Program-made: the position numbers and the translations under genes
Origin: Ceratothoa steindachneri
Taxonomy: Eukaryota > Arthropoda > Malacostraca > Isopoda > Cymothoidae
Length of the DNA stretch: 64,000 bases
Reading direction: 5' to 3'
Assembly (NCBI GenBank): GCA_963969495.1
Contig: OZ018321.1
Coordinates: forward strand, 195,899,126-195,963,125
Notes under the pieces: model-generated
The model's database searches: none
What the model was told of the DNA's origin: nothing
The model's input: only the letters and a program-made list of their open reading frames with translations
Shown: in pieces, positions 32,490-42,892 of the stretch
How the letters are laid out: every line of letters begins with the position of its first letter
How positions within the stretch are numbered: the stretch's first letter is position 1

Positions 32490-34330
32490 GGGTTTGGGAA
32501 ATATACGGTATTCTCTAGTTCAGGTTCGGGATCTTTGAGGTTAGGCAAAGAGTAGCCTCTTTTAAGTCAGATGGTACCACTCCAGACTAGAAGGATAGAT
32601 TAAAAATAACAAGGAGGTAAGGACGAAGAACAGTGAGAGAGTGGCCGTAGAGACTTGGAGGGCAGAGGTCGAGCGTATGAACAGGAAGATAAGAAACCAA
32701 GCTATCCGATGGATTACTGACGTTAGGAGAAGAGAAAAGGAGAGCCGGAGGAAAATTGCACAGAGTAGTAAAATGAAATTGGTCAATAAGGTACTCTACA
32801 CAAAAGGTCGAAGAAGATCTAGAGGAATAGCGAAGAGGAGTTGAGTAATGGCAGGAAGATAAACAGATTAAGAGGAAGTTGAGATCAAACGTAAATTCCC
32901 AAGCAGTAGGAGAAAGATAGAATCCCAGGTCCGTTTTATGTATAAATCTTTGTTATGAAGCAATGAAAATACAACGGCAAACAAGTGAATGAAAGAAAGT
33001 AAATAAAATATAGTGATTAGATAAAGGCTAATTGAAGAGGAAAAACAATGTTCACGCAACCTAAGAGGAATGGAAATCGAATAAGGAAAAAGATAATTAA
33101 TCCAGTCTCCTGGAAACTATTACACATCTATCACTATATCTCACAGATATCTACACATAATCCAAGTTCCACACTATTATATATCACATACTACTAATTT
33201 CTGACTTGGGTACACCTTAGGAACCTAAAGGAGGTAAAAGTTTATTTTGACAGGGGCAGTTGGGCAAGACAAAGAAGCTCGGGGAAATGGAGAATGAGAG
33301 AGGGCACATAATGTGGCTCAGAATGGCAGTTGATTATCAAGAGTTGATAGATGGAAGAAACTTTGGGTCAGAGATTAGATTAACATGGATTCACATAGAG
33401 CTTGGAGAAAGTATGCGGATTGTTTTTGTTATCTACAAGGATGTGGCAAGGGGATTGGCTGGGGGACTTTGTTGAAATATTCGTTAAAAGATTTTATATC
33501 TCTTTCATTCTATTATGAGGCTTCATTTTTATGTTATACATGCTACTATTGCGCCTACATCCACTTTAATGAGTCACCCCGAGTGAAAAATCTTACGCAA
33601 TTGGCCACACATACATTCCACAATGCTTCTTTGAGAGGGCCAATGGCTCTTCCACACTTCAATTTTTTTCTCGGGAATTCATTCCTTTTTCCAAACTTAA
33701 CTGACCCTCAACTTCTCCTTGTTTATCCCTTTTTAACATCTCTCATCTCTTTCTCTCCATACTTTGGTCATGAATTGTCATCAAGACCCTTTACAATGCA
33801 TTAACATCACTTTACCCCATTTTTGCTACAAAAACATCAATACAACATGTTAGTGCCCTCATTCCCATTTAGCATGTGTTCTCAATTAACAGTTCCCTCA
33901 TAACAATACACAATAAAAAATTAATAATGTTTACCTTACTAATCCCTACACGTTCATACACACTTATCCATAAATTTGAAGATTAACTTTGCCTATACCC
34001 ATCAGCCATAAAAAAAATGAACTCAGCTCTTCTACGGTTTGGGTCTTTCGTGGAAAATTTATCCTCTTTTTAAGGCCTTTCACTTTCACCCACGCAGAGA
34101 CATTTGACTCCATTGACCAAAATATTGCTTTGATAATTTTACCTTGAGCCAAGATATTCAGTCTTTTATCTCTCTTAAGATATTGGCATAGACATGCGCA
34201 CTTTACCCTTTGTAACACCCACGGGTATCAAATAGCTTTTACAGCTCTATCGTTGTAATATCTAAGGAGTAAAGTATAGAGGAGTGGAACTTCAGAGTTA
34301 GCATTTGGTTACCATTGTTCGTCTTGCATT
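32490..34330. other. no recognised feature
   Basis: Short frames (32641-32844, 33260-33475, 33385-33804, 33964-34218) lack recognisable domains. The 33964-34218 minus frame is protein-like but unassigned. Confidence 0.5.
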
Positions 34331-34337
34331 GCTGTAG

Positions 34338-34370
34338 AAATTTCATAGGATGGTAAATCCTATGAAATTT
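34338..34370. other. perfect 13-bp stem hairpin
   Basis: AAATTTCATAGGA and TCCTATGAAATTT flank a seven-base loop. It lies about 370 bp left of the mariner element and is not part of its terminal repeats. Confidence 0.75.
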
Positions 34371-34742
34371 TATTCTATGGTATATCCTAGAAGAATTGTT
34401 TTTGAGGAAGTATCCTAAAGACTGAAGAAAAATCGGAAGGTTATTTGTCGCGTTTTGATTTTCACTATTACTGAATGATTCATGAAGCCACCTTTTCTTT
34501 CATATGTCCTCTCAAGCTTTCATAATCTCCCAAGCAATATACTATTTGAAGACAACGGTTCCTATTTTTTCACTTTTTGTTTAAACATAGACTGTATAGT
34601 GTGGTTGTACAATGTTTTGTGGAGTTGTTCGCAAAACAAATTTGTTCATTGTTTGATAGCCTTATGGATAATATAAATTGATACACAATTAAAGCTGACT
34701 TTGCCATAACACCCAATTTAACATTAGTTATTTCCTCATATA

Positions 34743-35660
34743 CGAGGGGCGGTCAATATGTTTTGCGAATCGGTAGGCCAAAACAGAAGAAGGGGGATGG
34801 CTGTTTGTGGGGATGTTAGGACAAGTTATAACAAGTCAGGACTTGCAGCCGCACGCTACTGTCTCGTCTATTTAAGAAGCAGTAGCTGATCGCAGATCGT
34901 CAGTCACAAATTTTTCAACAATGGAGAAGGTTGAGCACCGCGCAATGATCAAATTTTCGACCAAGGAAAGCAAGAATGCAAAAGAGATCCATGAACGCAT
35001 GGTTGCAGTGTATACCGACACCGACCCTTCCTATGCAACAATTTCTCGCTGGAATAGGGACTTTCGCCATGGTCGTGAGTCCCTTGGAGATGACCCCCGT
35101 CCAGGACGCCTGTAAGTCGTGACCAACGAGGACAATGGGGCCTGTGTGGAGAGGATGATCCTTGAAAATCGACGGGTGAAAGTCGAAGAAATCGAGCGAG
35201 AACTTGGAATATCACATGGAAGTGTTATCAACATCATTCATGACCAAGCTCTCTGTCCGTTGGATCCCTAGAAACCTCACGCCCCATGATCGACTTCAAC
35301 GTCGTCAAAGTACACAAGGACAGAGTTGCACAATCTGCCCTGCGCGAGTGCGGATCCGAGTAGCTCAACTATCCTCCCTACAGTCCAGATGTGGCCCCTA
35401 GCGACTACTTTTTATTCCGCCAACTCAAGGCTGCACTGCGTGGACGCCGGTTTGGGCACGATGAAGATGTCCAGCTCGCCGTCTAGGAGTGGATTGAGCA
35501 GCAATCGGGAGATTTCTGGTTGTCGGGAATTCGAAGCCTCAGGGACAAGTGGCGCAAGTGCATTGAAGTCAAGGGTAGTTATGTTGAAAAATAATAAAAC
35601 ACTTTTCCTCATATCTCGTTTCCTTATACCCGAATTGCAAAACTCATTGACCTTTCCTCG
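34743..35660 (+). mobile_element. internally deleted mariner element
   Basis: The ends are TA + CGAGGGGCGGTCAATATG on the left and, inverted, TA + CGAGGAAAGGTCAATGAG on the right, with further matching TTTTGC inside. TA flanks both ends. At about 918 bp it is shorter than the usual ~1.3 kb because the middle of the transposase is missing. Confidence 0.93.
34921..35595 (+). pseudogene. mariner transposase pseudogene with central deletion
   Basis: The ATG at 34921 starts a canonical mariner N-terminus: MIKFSTKESKNAKEIHERM, DTDPSYATISRWNRDFRHG and SLGDDPRPGRL, then a TAA stop after GRL. The same frame continues with MILENRRVKVEEIERELGIS and HGSVINIIHDQ (second HTH). A frame change gives KLSVRWIPRNLTPHDRLQRR near 35250-35310. 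From there the sequence jumps directly to HKDRVAQSALRECGSE and YPPYSPDVAPSDYFLFRQLK (35310-35430), the block carrying the third catalytic acidic residue (DD34D pattern). The segment with the first two catalytic aspartates is therefore absent, an estimated 350-450 bp deletion. The C-terminus ends at about 35595. Confidence 0.93.
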
Positions 35661-35664
35661 TATT

Positions 35665-37276
35665 ATAGAGAAATACATAGTCAAGCATAAAGAAAGCACT
35701 TAGAGTATTGGAAATCTAAAGGCAATATAATTTCCACTTAAATAAGAATTCTAAACATAATTACGAAAAAACAAAGGCGATATTTTATTGAATTATTATA
35801 GCGAAATTCGCTTATTCTTTATTCCAAACGGGGAAGTGAAACAAGGATTTTATTTGCATAAACAAAGACTGAATTAAAATAAGTAAACAAACCGGATTGT
35901 TCAATAACTGCCTTTGATGAAATTACTTGATTTTATTTCTTAAAATACGTGTTCTAAGTTGATTCATGACAAATGAAGAACAATAAAATCCACAGAACTA
36001 AATAGCTTGCCACTGAAAAGATGAAAAACTACAGGATTAAACCAAGACATAAAAAAATGAATACAACCATTATATAAAAGCATATCGATCTAAATTATCT
36101 AAACATGCATTTTAATTTACTAATTTAAAAGGGTAAATTTACATTTCCCATCATACTCTATCATCTTTATGCTATTCGGAACTAGTGATACTTACTAACC
36201 TACCAATATCCATTAAGAGTGCTATAATAATAAATCCTTAATAATAATAATATTATTATAAGTAAATGTTAGTTACATGGGCAGATAATCCACTAATGAG
36301 TTATGAGAATTGGAAAAATTGTGTCAGGATAATATAGAAGGTGAATTGTTGGTGCCATGTGGCTGATTGCTTGGTATGAATGTTTAAAGAGTCCATGAAT
36401 TTGATTGAATCGCTAATATATTCTGACTATGATTGCTCTAATTTCTAAGCATGAAGGAAACAACAATATGATGTGTAATGGTTAAACAATAGTTAGGGTA
36501 ATGTGTAAAAATATCGTAATTTAGGGGTCGCTGATAACACTAGAGTGATGATTGGTCAAAGATTTTAAGGGGGTCGGTGAGGCATATCAGGCAGCAAAAT
36601 TCAGAGTGAGAATCTCTTGAAAGCTAAAAACATGTTATTTTAGCTCTGATTGAATGTGGTTAAGTAAGGTTGGATCATATGAGGATACAGACTCCCCCTC
36701 CCCTTTTCACACAAATCCACGACAAATATTTAAGGATCCAGAGTGAGTGTTATAGATGTAGATAAACACTCCTTCTCCTACACAGATCCACTCACAAATA
36801 ACACAGCGAATATTTACTGGGTCCAATTGAAATGATAGATAAGTACTAACCCACTTAAAAAATCACTCAGGAATAAAACTATTATAATTTAAGAGTTTAA
36901 ATGAATAATGTATATTGAATATCAGTTACAGGGGCTAAGACCCCGACAACGCCCCCCGAAAAAAACAAGGAAAGAGATTTCAGCGCTGATTCTTCTTGTC
37001 TAACAAAGACTTCTTCAACGACTAAGCACTTACATTCCATGAAGAAGTCTGTTTATAAAGATTAAAGTTCTGAGAATACTATTTACTAAATTTTGGTAAA
37101 TGGTAATGGGTTAGCAGGTATTTAAAAGGACTGGTGCTCGGTAGCGTTCGATTCCAGACGCCAGCCCTAATAATCTAGTCTCGATTACTTTCGCTAACAG
37201 CCCCTAGCTACCAATCTGCATTGGACCATTCAGTGTGTTGGTTATGACCCCAACCTTTTCAACAGTGGGGGGGGTG
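35665..37276. other. no gene recognised
   Basis: AT-rich DNA. Near 37148-37158 GTTCGATTCC resembles a tRNA-type B box, but no cloverleaf or A box at the right spacing could be built. A loose direct repeat is visible around 36715-36850 (ATCCAC...AAATATTTA...GATCCA). Confidence 0.5.
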
Positions 37277-37740
37277 CAATTAATTGAAATGATAATGATG
37301 ATGAATAAGGCAATTACTTGAAAGGATAAGGATGATGAATAAAGCAATTACTTGAAATGATAATGATGATGAATAAGGCAATTACTTGAAAAGTTAATGA
37401 TAATGAATAAAGTAATATCTGAAATGATGTTGAATAAGACATTTACTTGGAATGATAAAGATGATGAATAAGGCAATACTTAAAATGATGATGAACAGGA
37501 TAATTACTTGAAATGATAAAGATGATGAATAAGGCAATTACTTTAACTGATAATGATGATGAAAAAGGCAATTACTTAACATGATAATGATGATGAAAAA
37601 GGCAATTAATTTAACTGATAATGATGATGAATAAGGCAATTACTTGAAATGATAATGATGATGAATAAGGTATTACCTGAAATCATAATGATGATGAATA
37701 GGGCAATTACTTGAAAATATAAGGGATGATGAATAAGGCG
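37277..37740. repeat. 34-bp minisatellite, ~14 copies
   Basis: The unit runs from TGATAATGATGATGAATAAG to GCAATTACTTGAAA (34 bp). About fourteen units lie head to tail, some shortened to 28-33 bp. Each unit contains a (GAT)n-like core, so the array probably grew from a trinucleotide seed. Confidence 0.95.
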
Positions 37741-37974
37741 ACCTTCAGCCTCAAATTTAATCATTTCATGCCCCCTTCCCCAAACGAAGATCTTTGACGC
37801 ATTCTAGCGACTCATACATCCGATTATGCCTTCTGATGCAAACCCTTCATTTAGTCTTTAGTACCACTCTTTCAAACCAACATCCTTGCACTTTCTAAAT
37901 CGATGTACCAAGTGTAAATTTGACAACGAGCCACGACTAACTCGCTCTAGAGAGTTAGCTAAACTAATGAGGCT

Positions 37975-38260
37975 ACTAAGCTACACAAAACATAACCTGA
38001 CTATAACCTAAACAACCTCCCGTAAATCGAACGTTATCTTAACTTAAACTTAACCGAACCAAAGTTTAAACCTAACCGACATTGACTTTACCATAACAAA
38101 ACCTAATTAAAATAACTCAAACCTAACTGAACTTAATTTTAATATCAATAAAAGTAACCTAACCCTAAACAAACCCTAACCAACCTCTAACCTAACGCGA
38201 CCTAAGTCAGACATAACCTAACTCGAAATCTAACCAAACCCAACTTAACCCTAACCTAAT
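37975..38260. repeat. degenerate CCTAA-rich (TTAGG-like) tract
   Basis: CCTAA, ACCTAAC and CCCTAAC recur at irregular spacing over nearly 300 bases, all with the C-rich strand on the plus strand. This looks like a decayed array of the arthropod telomere unit TTAGG or a related A/C-rich simple repeat. It is interstitial, with unrelated sequence on both sides. Confidence 0.65.
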
Positions 38261-38601
38261 ATATTTAGAAGAGACTGATGTGACCAAATGAATGGGTCAC
38301 ATGTGAATAGCTAAAGTCATAAATAAAACAAGAAATCGTTCAAAGAGCGCCGACCTCAAACAATGTCAGAAAATGCCGTATCTCGCAATAGTAAAAAAAA
38401 AATGTGAATAAGTAAATCCGCATCGGTATCGGGATCTACCCCTCAAGGCTAAACAAAACTTTTAGCCCGAGGTCAACCTTTCGAAAAGAAATCCTCAAAG
38501 TCTATCAAGAACTTCGGGAGATATCTTGTACACACATAGAGACACACAAATGGATGATCACACAACCTCAGCCAACTCTATTGGCGGAAATAATAAAACA
38601 A

Positions 38602-38679
38602 GGAGAATGGAGAGAAATGTGAGAAAAAACAAAGCCCAAAGGAGAATAAAGAGAAATGTGAGAAGAAACAAAGCCCAAA
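38602..38679. repeat. 39-bp tandem duplication
   Basis: Two adjacent 39-bp units, each beginning GGAGAAT and ending ACAAAGCCCAAA, differ at only a few positions. Confidence 0.93.
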
Positions 38680-39059
38680 TGCTGGGAATGGAGGACTAAG
38701 AACTCCAAATACACTATCGCCCAATGAGAACAAAACTCCTGTATTCCTTCACACTAACTTCGGTAACTTTTGCCACAGAAAATCTAAGGATTCCATAATT
38801 GGTGTATCATTACCTCCAGGTTTAAGCTTCGTAGGGGTAAAGGTTAGGAAAATTAGAAGAATACAACCATAGTTATCAGCAGATAAGCTTTTTCACACGA
38901 AAAATTGAATTGTCCAAAATGATCTGAACGTTTATCTTTCTTTTAGAGAGTACCAACATAGTTTGCATAGATAAAAATTTTAGTAAATCTCGTGTATTTT
39001 AGGTTATTCATTCGCATGCCTTTTGTGATCCAGGTGACATGTCTAAGAAATCTGTCACG

Positions 39060-39400
39060 CCTCTCTCTGTCCACGAGCTGATGTTCTTTAAATTGGACTC
39101 ATGGCAGAGAGTGTGAAGTGCTCCACATCTGAAGAAAGACCTTCCCGGACGACGATAACTTCACTTTTTTAAACTGTTCTGCACAGAGTCCGGACCTAAA
39201 TCTTATTTACAAAGTTTGAAAGATACTTCGAGAGAAGTCTAAAGCGAGGACTAAGAAAACTGTTCAAGAACCCTAGCAAATTCTTTAAGATAAATCGAGC
39301 ACGATTATTGCCCAAGTAGTGTCAAGTGTTGGTTCATTCATGCGGCAGTAGATATCAAATCAACATGAACACTAAAGGCGTCCACACTCTATGATACTTA
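39060..39400 (+). pseudogene. Tc1-like transposase C-terminal relic
   Basis: Frame from about 39172: NCSAQSPDLNLIYKV, stop, KILREKSKARTKKTVQEP, then QVVSSVGSFMRQ. This is the C-terminal third of a Tc1 transposase (the WPAQSPDLNPIE block through the end), with the final catalytic glutamate replaced (LIYKV where LIE-x-x-W is usual) and four or five stops. The first two catalytic blocks are absent or unreadable. Confidence 0.75.
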
Positions 39401-39409
39401 TAACTAATA

Positions 39410-40570
39410 CAAATGTTCAACGATAATTATTTATTATCTTTCATTAGAAATTCGTTTCCGCTGTCGATCGGATGGTTTTTGACACTTCGAATTTTTCTAG
39501 TAAATTGCTTATCTGCTGATAGAGTTCGTTTTATTTGTCCAAATTTCCATATATTTCAATCAACGGTAAGTTATACCTGTAGCTTATGGTACGCTGCTTA
39601 TGCAAACCTCTAATTTTCTCTGGCAAAACTTATGAAGAGATTGTGTAAGAGAAATACAAGCGTCTGATTTCTTTTGATGCTACTGTACAAGCTCACCCGA
39701 AAATAATGGATTGGTTCGAATTCATACTTCGGAGTCATTGTATAAGTTGAATTGTTCTCTTGGTGTAATTTAAATTCCTTAAGCGACTGTATCCCGTCTC
39801 TATTCTATCTGTGCCTCAAGAACTGGTATCGTGCATATGGCGTAGTCGACATTAATTGCTCTATAGCTTCGTGCAACTTCTGCCTTCAAAAAAATAGAAC
39901 CCAAGTTCGCTAAAAATAGTGCCTGATTAAATAATGCGCGGTAAAAGTGTATGTAACCTAAGACAGTAAATAAAAATGCTTAAAAGAATTTTTAATAAAG
40001 AGGATTAACCTCCTATGTAAGATGAATGCTTCAAAGAAAGGAAATAGACATAATTGAGTATATGAAACCAACTTAATATTGATAACATTCTTGTGTTCAG
40101 GAAAAATGGGTGATGTATTATAACACCCATGATGTAGCTATCATTCTGGATGAGTCAGTGATGTGAATAATAATTTTGATGTAGATCAGGATGAGTCGAT
40201 GATGTAAATGAACCTTTAATAGAGGGTGATGTAAAAGAGACCGAGCAATTCCATTAGGGTGTATTTGAATTTCTACTTCATCTTATTCATACGAGAGTAA
40301 ATAATGTCGCATACAGTATCGCCCAAATATATCATAACGCCTCTATTTCTATCAAAACATTTTCTATCACTTTTGTCAGAGAAATTCCAAATTTCCAAAA
40401 TTGTTGTAAAATAACCTAAAGGTATATAGAACGTATGGGCAAAGGGTATGCAAATTTACGTGAGATAAATGAAAGTTATGAGAAGATAAGTAATTAACTA
40501 GAAAGTGGAAATGTTTAAAATGATTTGAGCGAAATGGAAACAAATGATTAGTCGAATATAACGCTTATAT
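39410..40570. other. AT-rich DNA; left part resembles 42220-42480
   Basis: The stretch 39480-39740 (AAATTGCTTATCTGCTG, TTCGTTTTATT, AAACTTATGAA, GAGAAATACAAGCGTCTGAT) is alignable by eye to 42300-42470 (AAATTGCTAAATTTGCTG, TTCGTTTTATT, AAAGTTATGAA, AGAAATACAAGCCTTCTGAT). These are probably the right-hand ends of two related Tc1 elements. No other feature. Confidence 0.5.
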
Positions 40571-40586
40571 TATCAGTGCAACACAT

Positions 40587-41113
40587 TCATACAATGTTAA
40601 AGAACAACCTCTGCCCCATCCCCCAATTTATCGGAGACCACGTGCTATGGTATCGCGACATGAACGAAGTCACTTCCTGTTCGAACATTCTCCAATTTTC
40701 GACTCCTGGGCACGTTGGGGAAATATTTTCCAATCCTGCGGACTCGCCCCAAGCCTCCTTCCCCCACCCCGATGACGAGGTGTTAAAGAGCCGCTCTGTC
40801 TCGCCCCTTGCTGCTAAATGATGAATCAAATCCGCCTCCGGATTAAGATGTCTAGAGCTTGTGACTCCTTTCTACAAACTCCCCCTGCCCCTTCAGAATC
40901 GGGCATACAAATACTCAGGTTATTCTTTAGTTCGTCGAGTCCAGCCCGCACCTCAAGGCCGTCCTTATAGTCTCGCCCCGTGAGCATTCGCCAGACAGCA
41001 GACTTCTTCAGCCGTAATTCTACCCAACTCAATTGGTAGTTTTTGTACACGACAAGCCTTTGAATTTGCGCAAAAGGCTCCCTTCGTTTAATCGAACCGA
41101 ATAAAATCTCCAT
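40587..41113 (-). other. unexplained GC-rich coding-like island
   Basis: Two minus-strand frames, 40826-41113 (95 codons) and 40587-40829 (80 codons), overlap by four bases at a shared start/stop. GC is well above the flanks and the residue composition is protein-like (KNYQLSWVELRLKKSAVWRM is one stretch), but no family is recognised. A plus-strand frame of similar size overlaps. It could be a host exon, an LTR-element fragment, or chance. Confidence 0.3.
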
Positions 41114-41219
41114 CGATTACCTTTGAGGAAAAGAAGATTCCTCTTTCAGTGGAATTGCGAGAATTCCCACATTCCCCGTCGAACATCATCTTTGAAGTTT
41201 GGCTATCTTCATCGGAAGG

Positions 41220-41305
41220 TTGGGTCGGATCGTGCCCAACCTGCCTCATTCGGATCGTGTCCCACTTGTCTCATCAGATCGTTCCCCACTCGCCTCATCG
41301 CAAGA
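41220..41305. repeat. ~27-bp tandem repeat, three copies
   Basis: GGATCGTGCCCAACCTGCC, GGATCGTGTCCCACTTGTC and AGATCGTTCCCCACTCGCC follow one another, each ending in TCATC/TCATT. It lies at the edge of the GC-rich island. Confidence 0.85.
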
Positions 41306-41389
41306 AGGATCTTCCTCGATGTCATCGACCCGTAAGACTAAAACCCCCTCCATTATTAGTATTGTCAAGTTCCCCCTTTTGATTTGAGC

Positions 41390-41850
41390 CTAGTTACATT
41401 AATCAATCAATTCCATTGAGAATCCCTCTTCATAATAATTATCAAGAGACTATCTCAATTTAAATAATTACCTTTTGTCTATTATTATTCTTATTTTAAT
41501 CTTTGTAAATAAAATTATATTTTTGTTGTTTCATCTTTAAATAACCTTGAAAGATACTCTCGGTCTATTCAAGTAAATCTCGCCAACCATTTATGCACTC
41601 TGTTTGATTATTAAGGATTTGAAACCCAACGCCTCAAGTGTGGCCTCCTACTCGGTGGTTAATCCCTGTGAAGTCCTTTAACGGTTCGCGTTGCAGTAGG
41701 TGATTAAGTCACCCTCCCCACATAATATTGAGCAGTGTATGATATAGAGTGGTTGTACCACGACATACGATTTATAAGTAATGAGTGGTTAGGGTGGAAG
41801 CCTTCAATCTCGATGATACTTTGATATCACTTGCCACATAAACAAACCAA
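41390..41850. other. no gene recognised
   Basis: AT-rich DNA with an AATAAA-like signal near 41509. Nothing else seen. Confidence 0.5.
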
Positions 41851-42060
41851 CTTTTGTCACTCTTGCGCAGTAATCTTGTTTAAATCGCCTTGATTTCTTG
41901 AACTGTTTCCAGTTTCGTCGCGTTGAACCTCTCGGAGTGTCTTCCAGATATTTTCACTGAGATTCAGTTCAAGATTCTGCGAAGGCCAGTTCATAATAGT
42001 AATATGCTAGTCCTCCAGGATGCCCTTCACTATTTTGTTCGTGTGGTTGGGGCCTTCTAG
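41850..42060 (-). pseudogene. Tc1-like transposase C-terminal relic
   Basis: The minus-strand frame from 42055 reads EGPNHTNKIVKGILED, stop, HITIMNWPSQNLELNLSENI, then WKTLREVQRDETGN: the segment from the second catalytic D block to the third (usually SPELNxxExxW). One stop falls within about 60 codons. The upstream two thirds of the protein are not readable. Confidence 0.75.
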
Positions 42061-42069
42061 AAAATGTCT

Positions 42070-42890
42070 TGAAACAATCCTTTAAAACTTGTATAATGAC
42101 TTAATTTCCATTTTTTAGGTTTTCCTTGACAGCCCCTGAAATGGCTTTAATTATAAGATGATCTTGGTGAAGCAACTTTATGATCAGCTCGCGAACTGAG
42201 AGGCGTGGGAAATGGCAGCTGGCAAAAGATTGATTTATTGTACATAAAATTGAACATAAATTAGTCACTCTTCAAGCACAAAAAGTCTAAGCGTTCGATT
42301 CATTATAGAAACTTTAAATTTTATTGGAAATTGCTAAATTTGCTGTTAAATTTCGTTTTATTCATCCCAATTTTCATAAGAAACCTTCGATTTTATCTCC
42401 AAAAGTTATGAAAAAGGCTCAGATAGAAATACAAGCCTTCTGATCTTGTGGAACGGTCAGTATAAGAGGCATAAAGGAAGTTTGGAAAAGTTTTACGAAT
42501 TGGTTATCATATTTTCCAGGACCCAAGCATCTTTTGAGAAATAACCTTTAAAATGATGGGTCAATGTCAAATGTATTTAACAGCACAGAGTTTGTAGTTC
42601 TAGAATGCTTTTTAAATCTTTACATCCTTATAACTTGCTGGTAGATCAGTTAAAGTCTCTAGTTGTTAAACTCCTACTTCACTAACGTCTACGGAGTTTT
42701 CCACTAGATTATGCTCTTATAACATTAAATATTAAATATTTTGAGATAAAATTAAATATATTAATGACTATCAAACAAATATTACTAACATCTGTTTTAA
42801 ACCATTAATGAATCCTAAAAGAGAAATGGGATAAATTTATTGCAAACACAAAACCAATTCTATTCTTCAGAATAAGAACTAACTTTACTG
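42070..42890. other. probable right-hand end of a Tc1 relic plus AT-rich DNA
   Basis: The part around 42300-42470 resembles 39480-39740. The remainder is AT-rich without features. Confidence 0.45.
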
Positions 42891-42892
42891 TA

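Noticed and set aside
32641..32844. 67-codon basic frame
   Set aside because: Low-complexity K/R-rich translation of purine-rich sequence with no domain.
37137..37165. tRNA-like B box GTTCGATTCC
   Set aside because: No A box at correct spacing and no cloverleaf could be formed, so no tRNA gene or SINE is called.
37277..37740. Possible CRISPR array
   Set aside because: Units are contiguous without unique spacers and the context is eukaryotic; it is a minisatellite.
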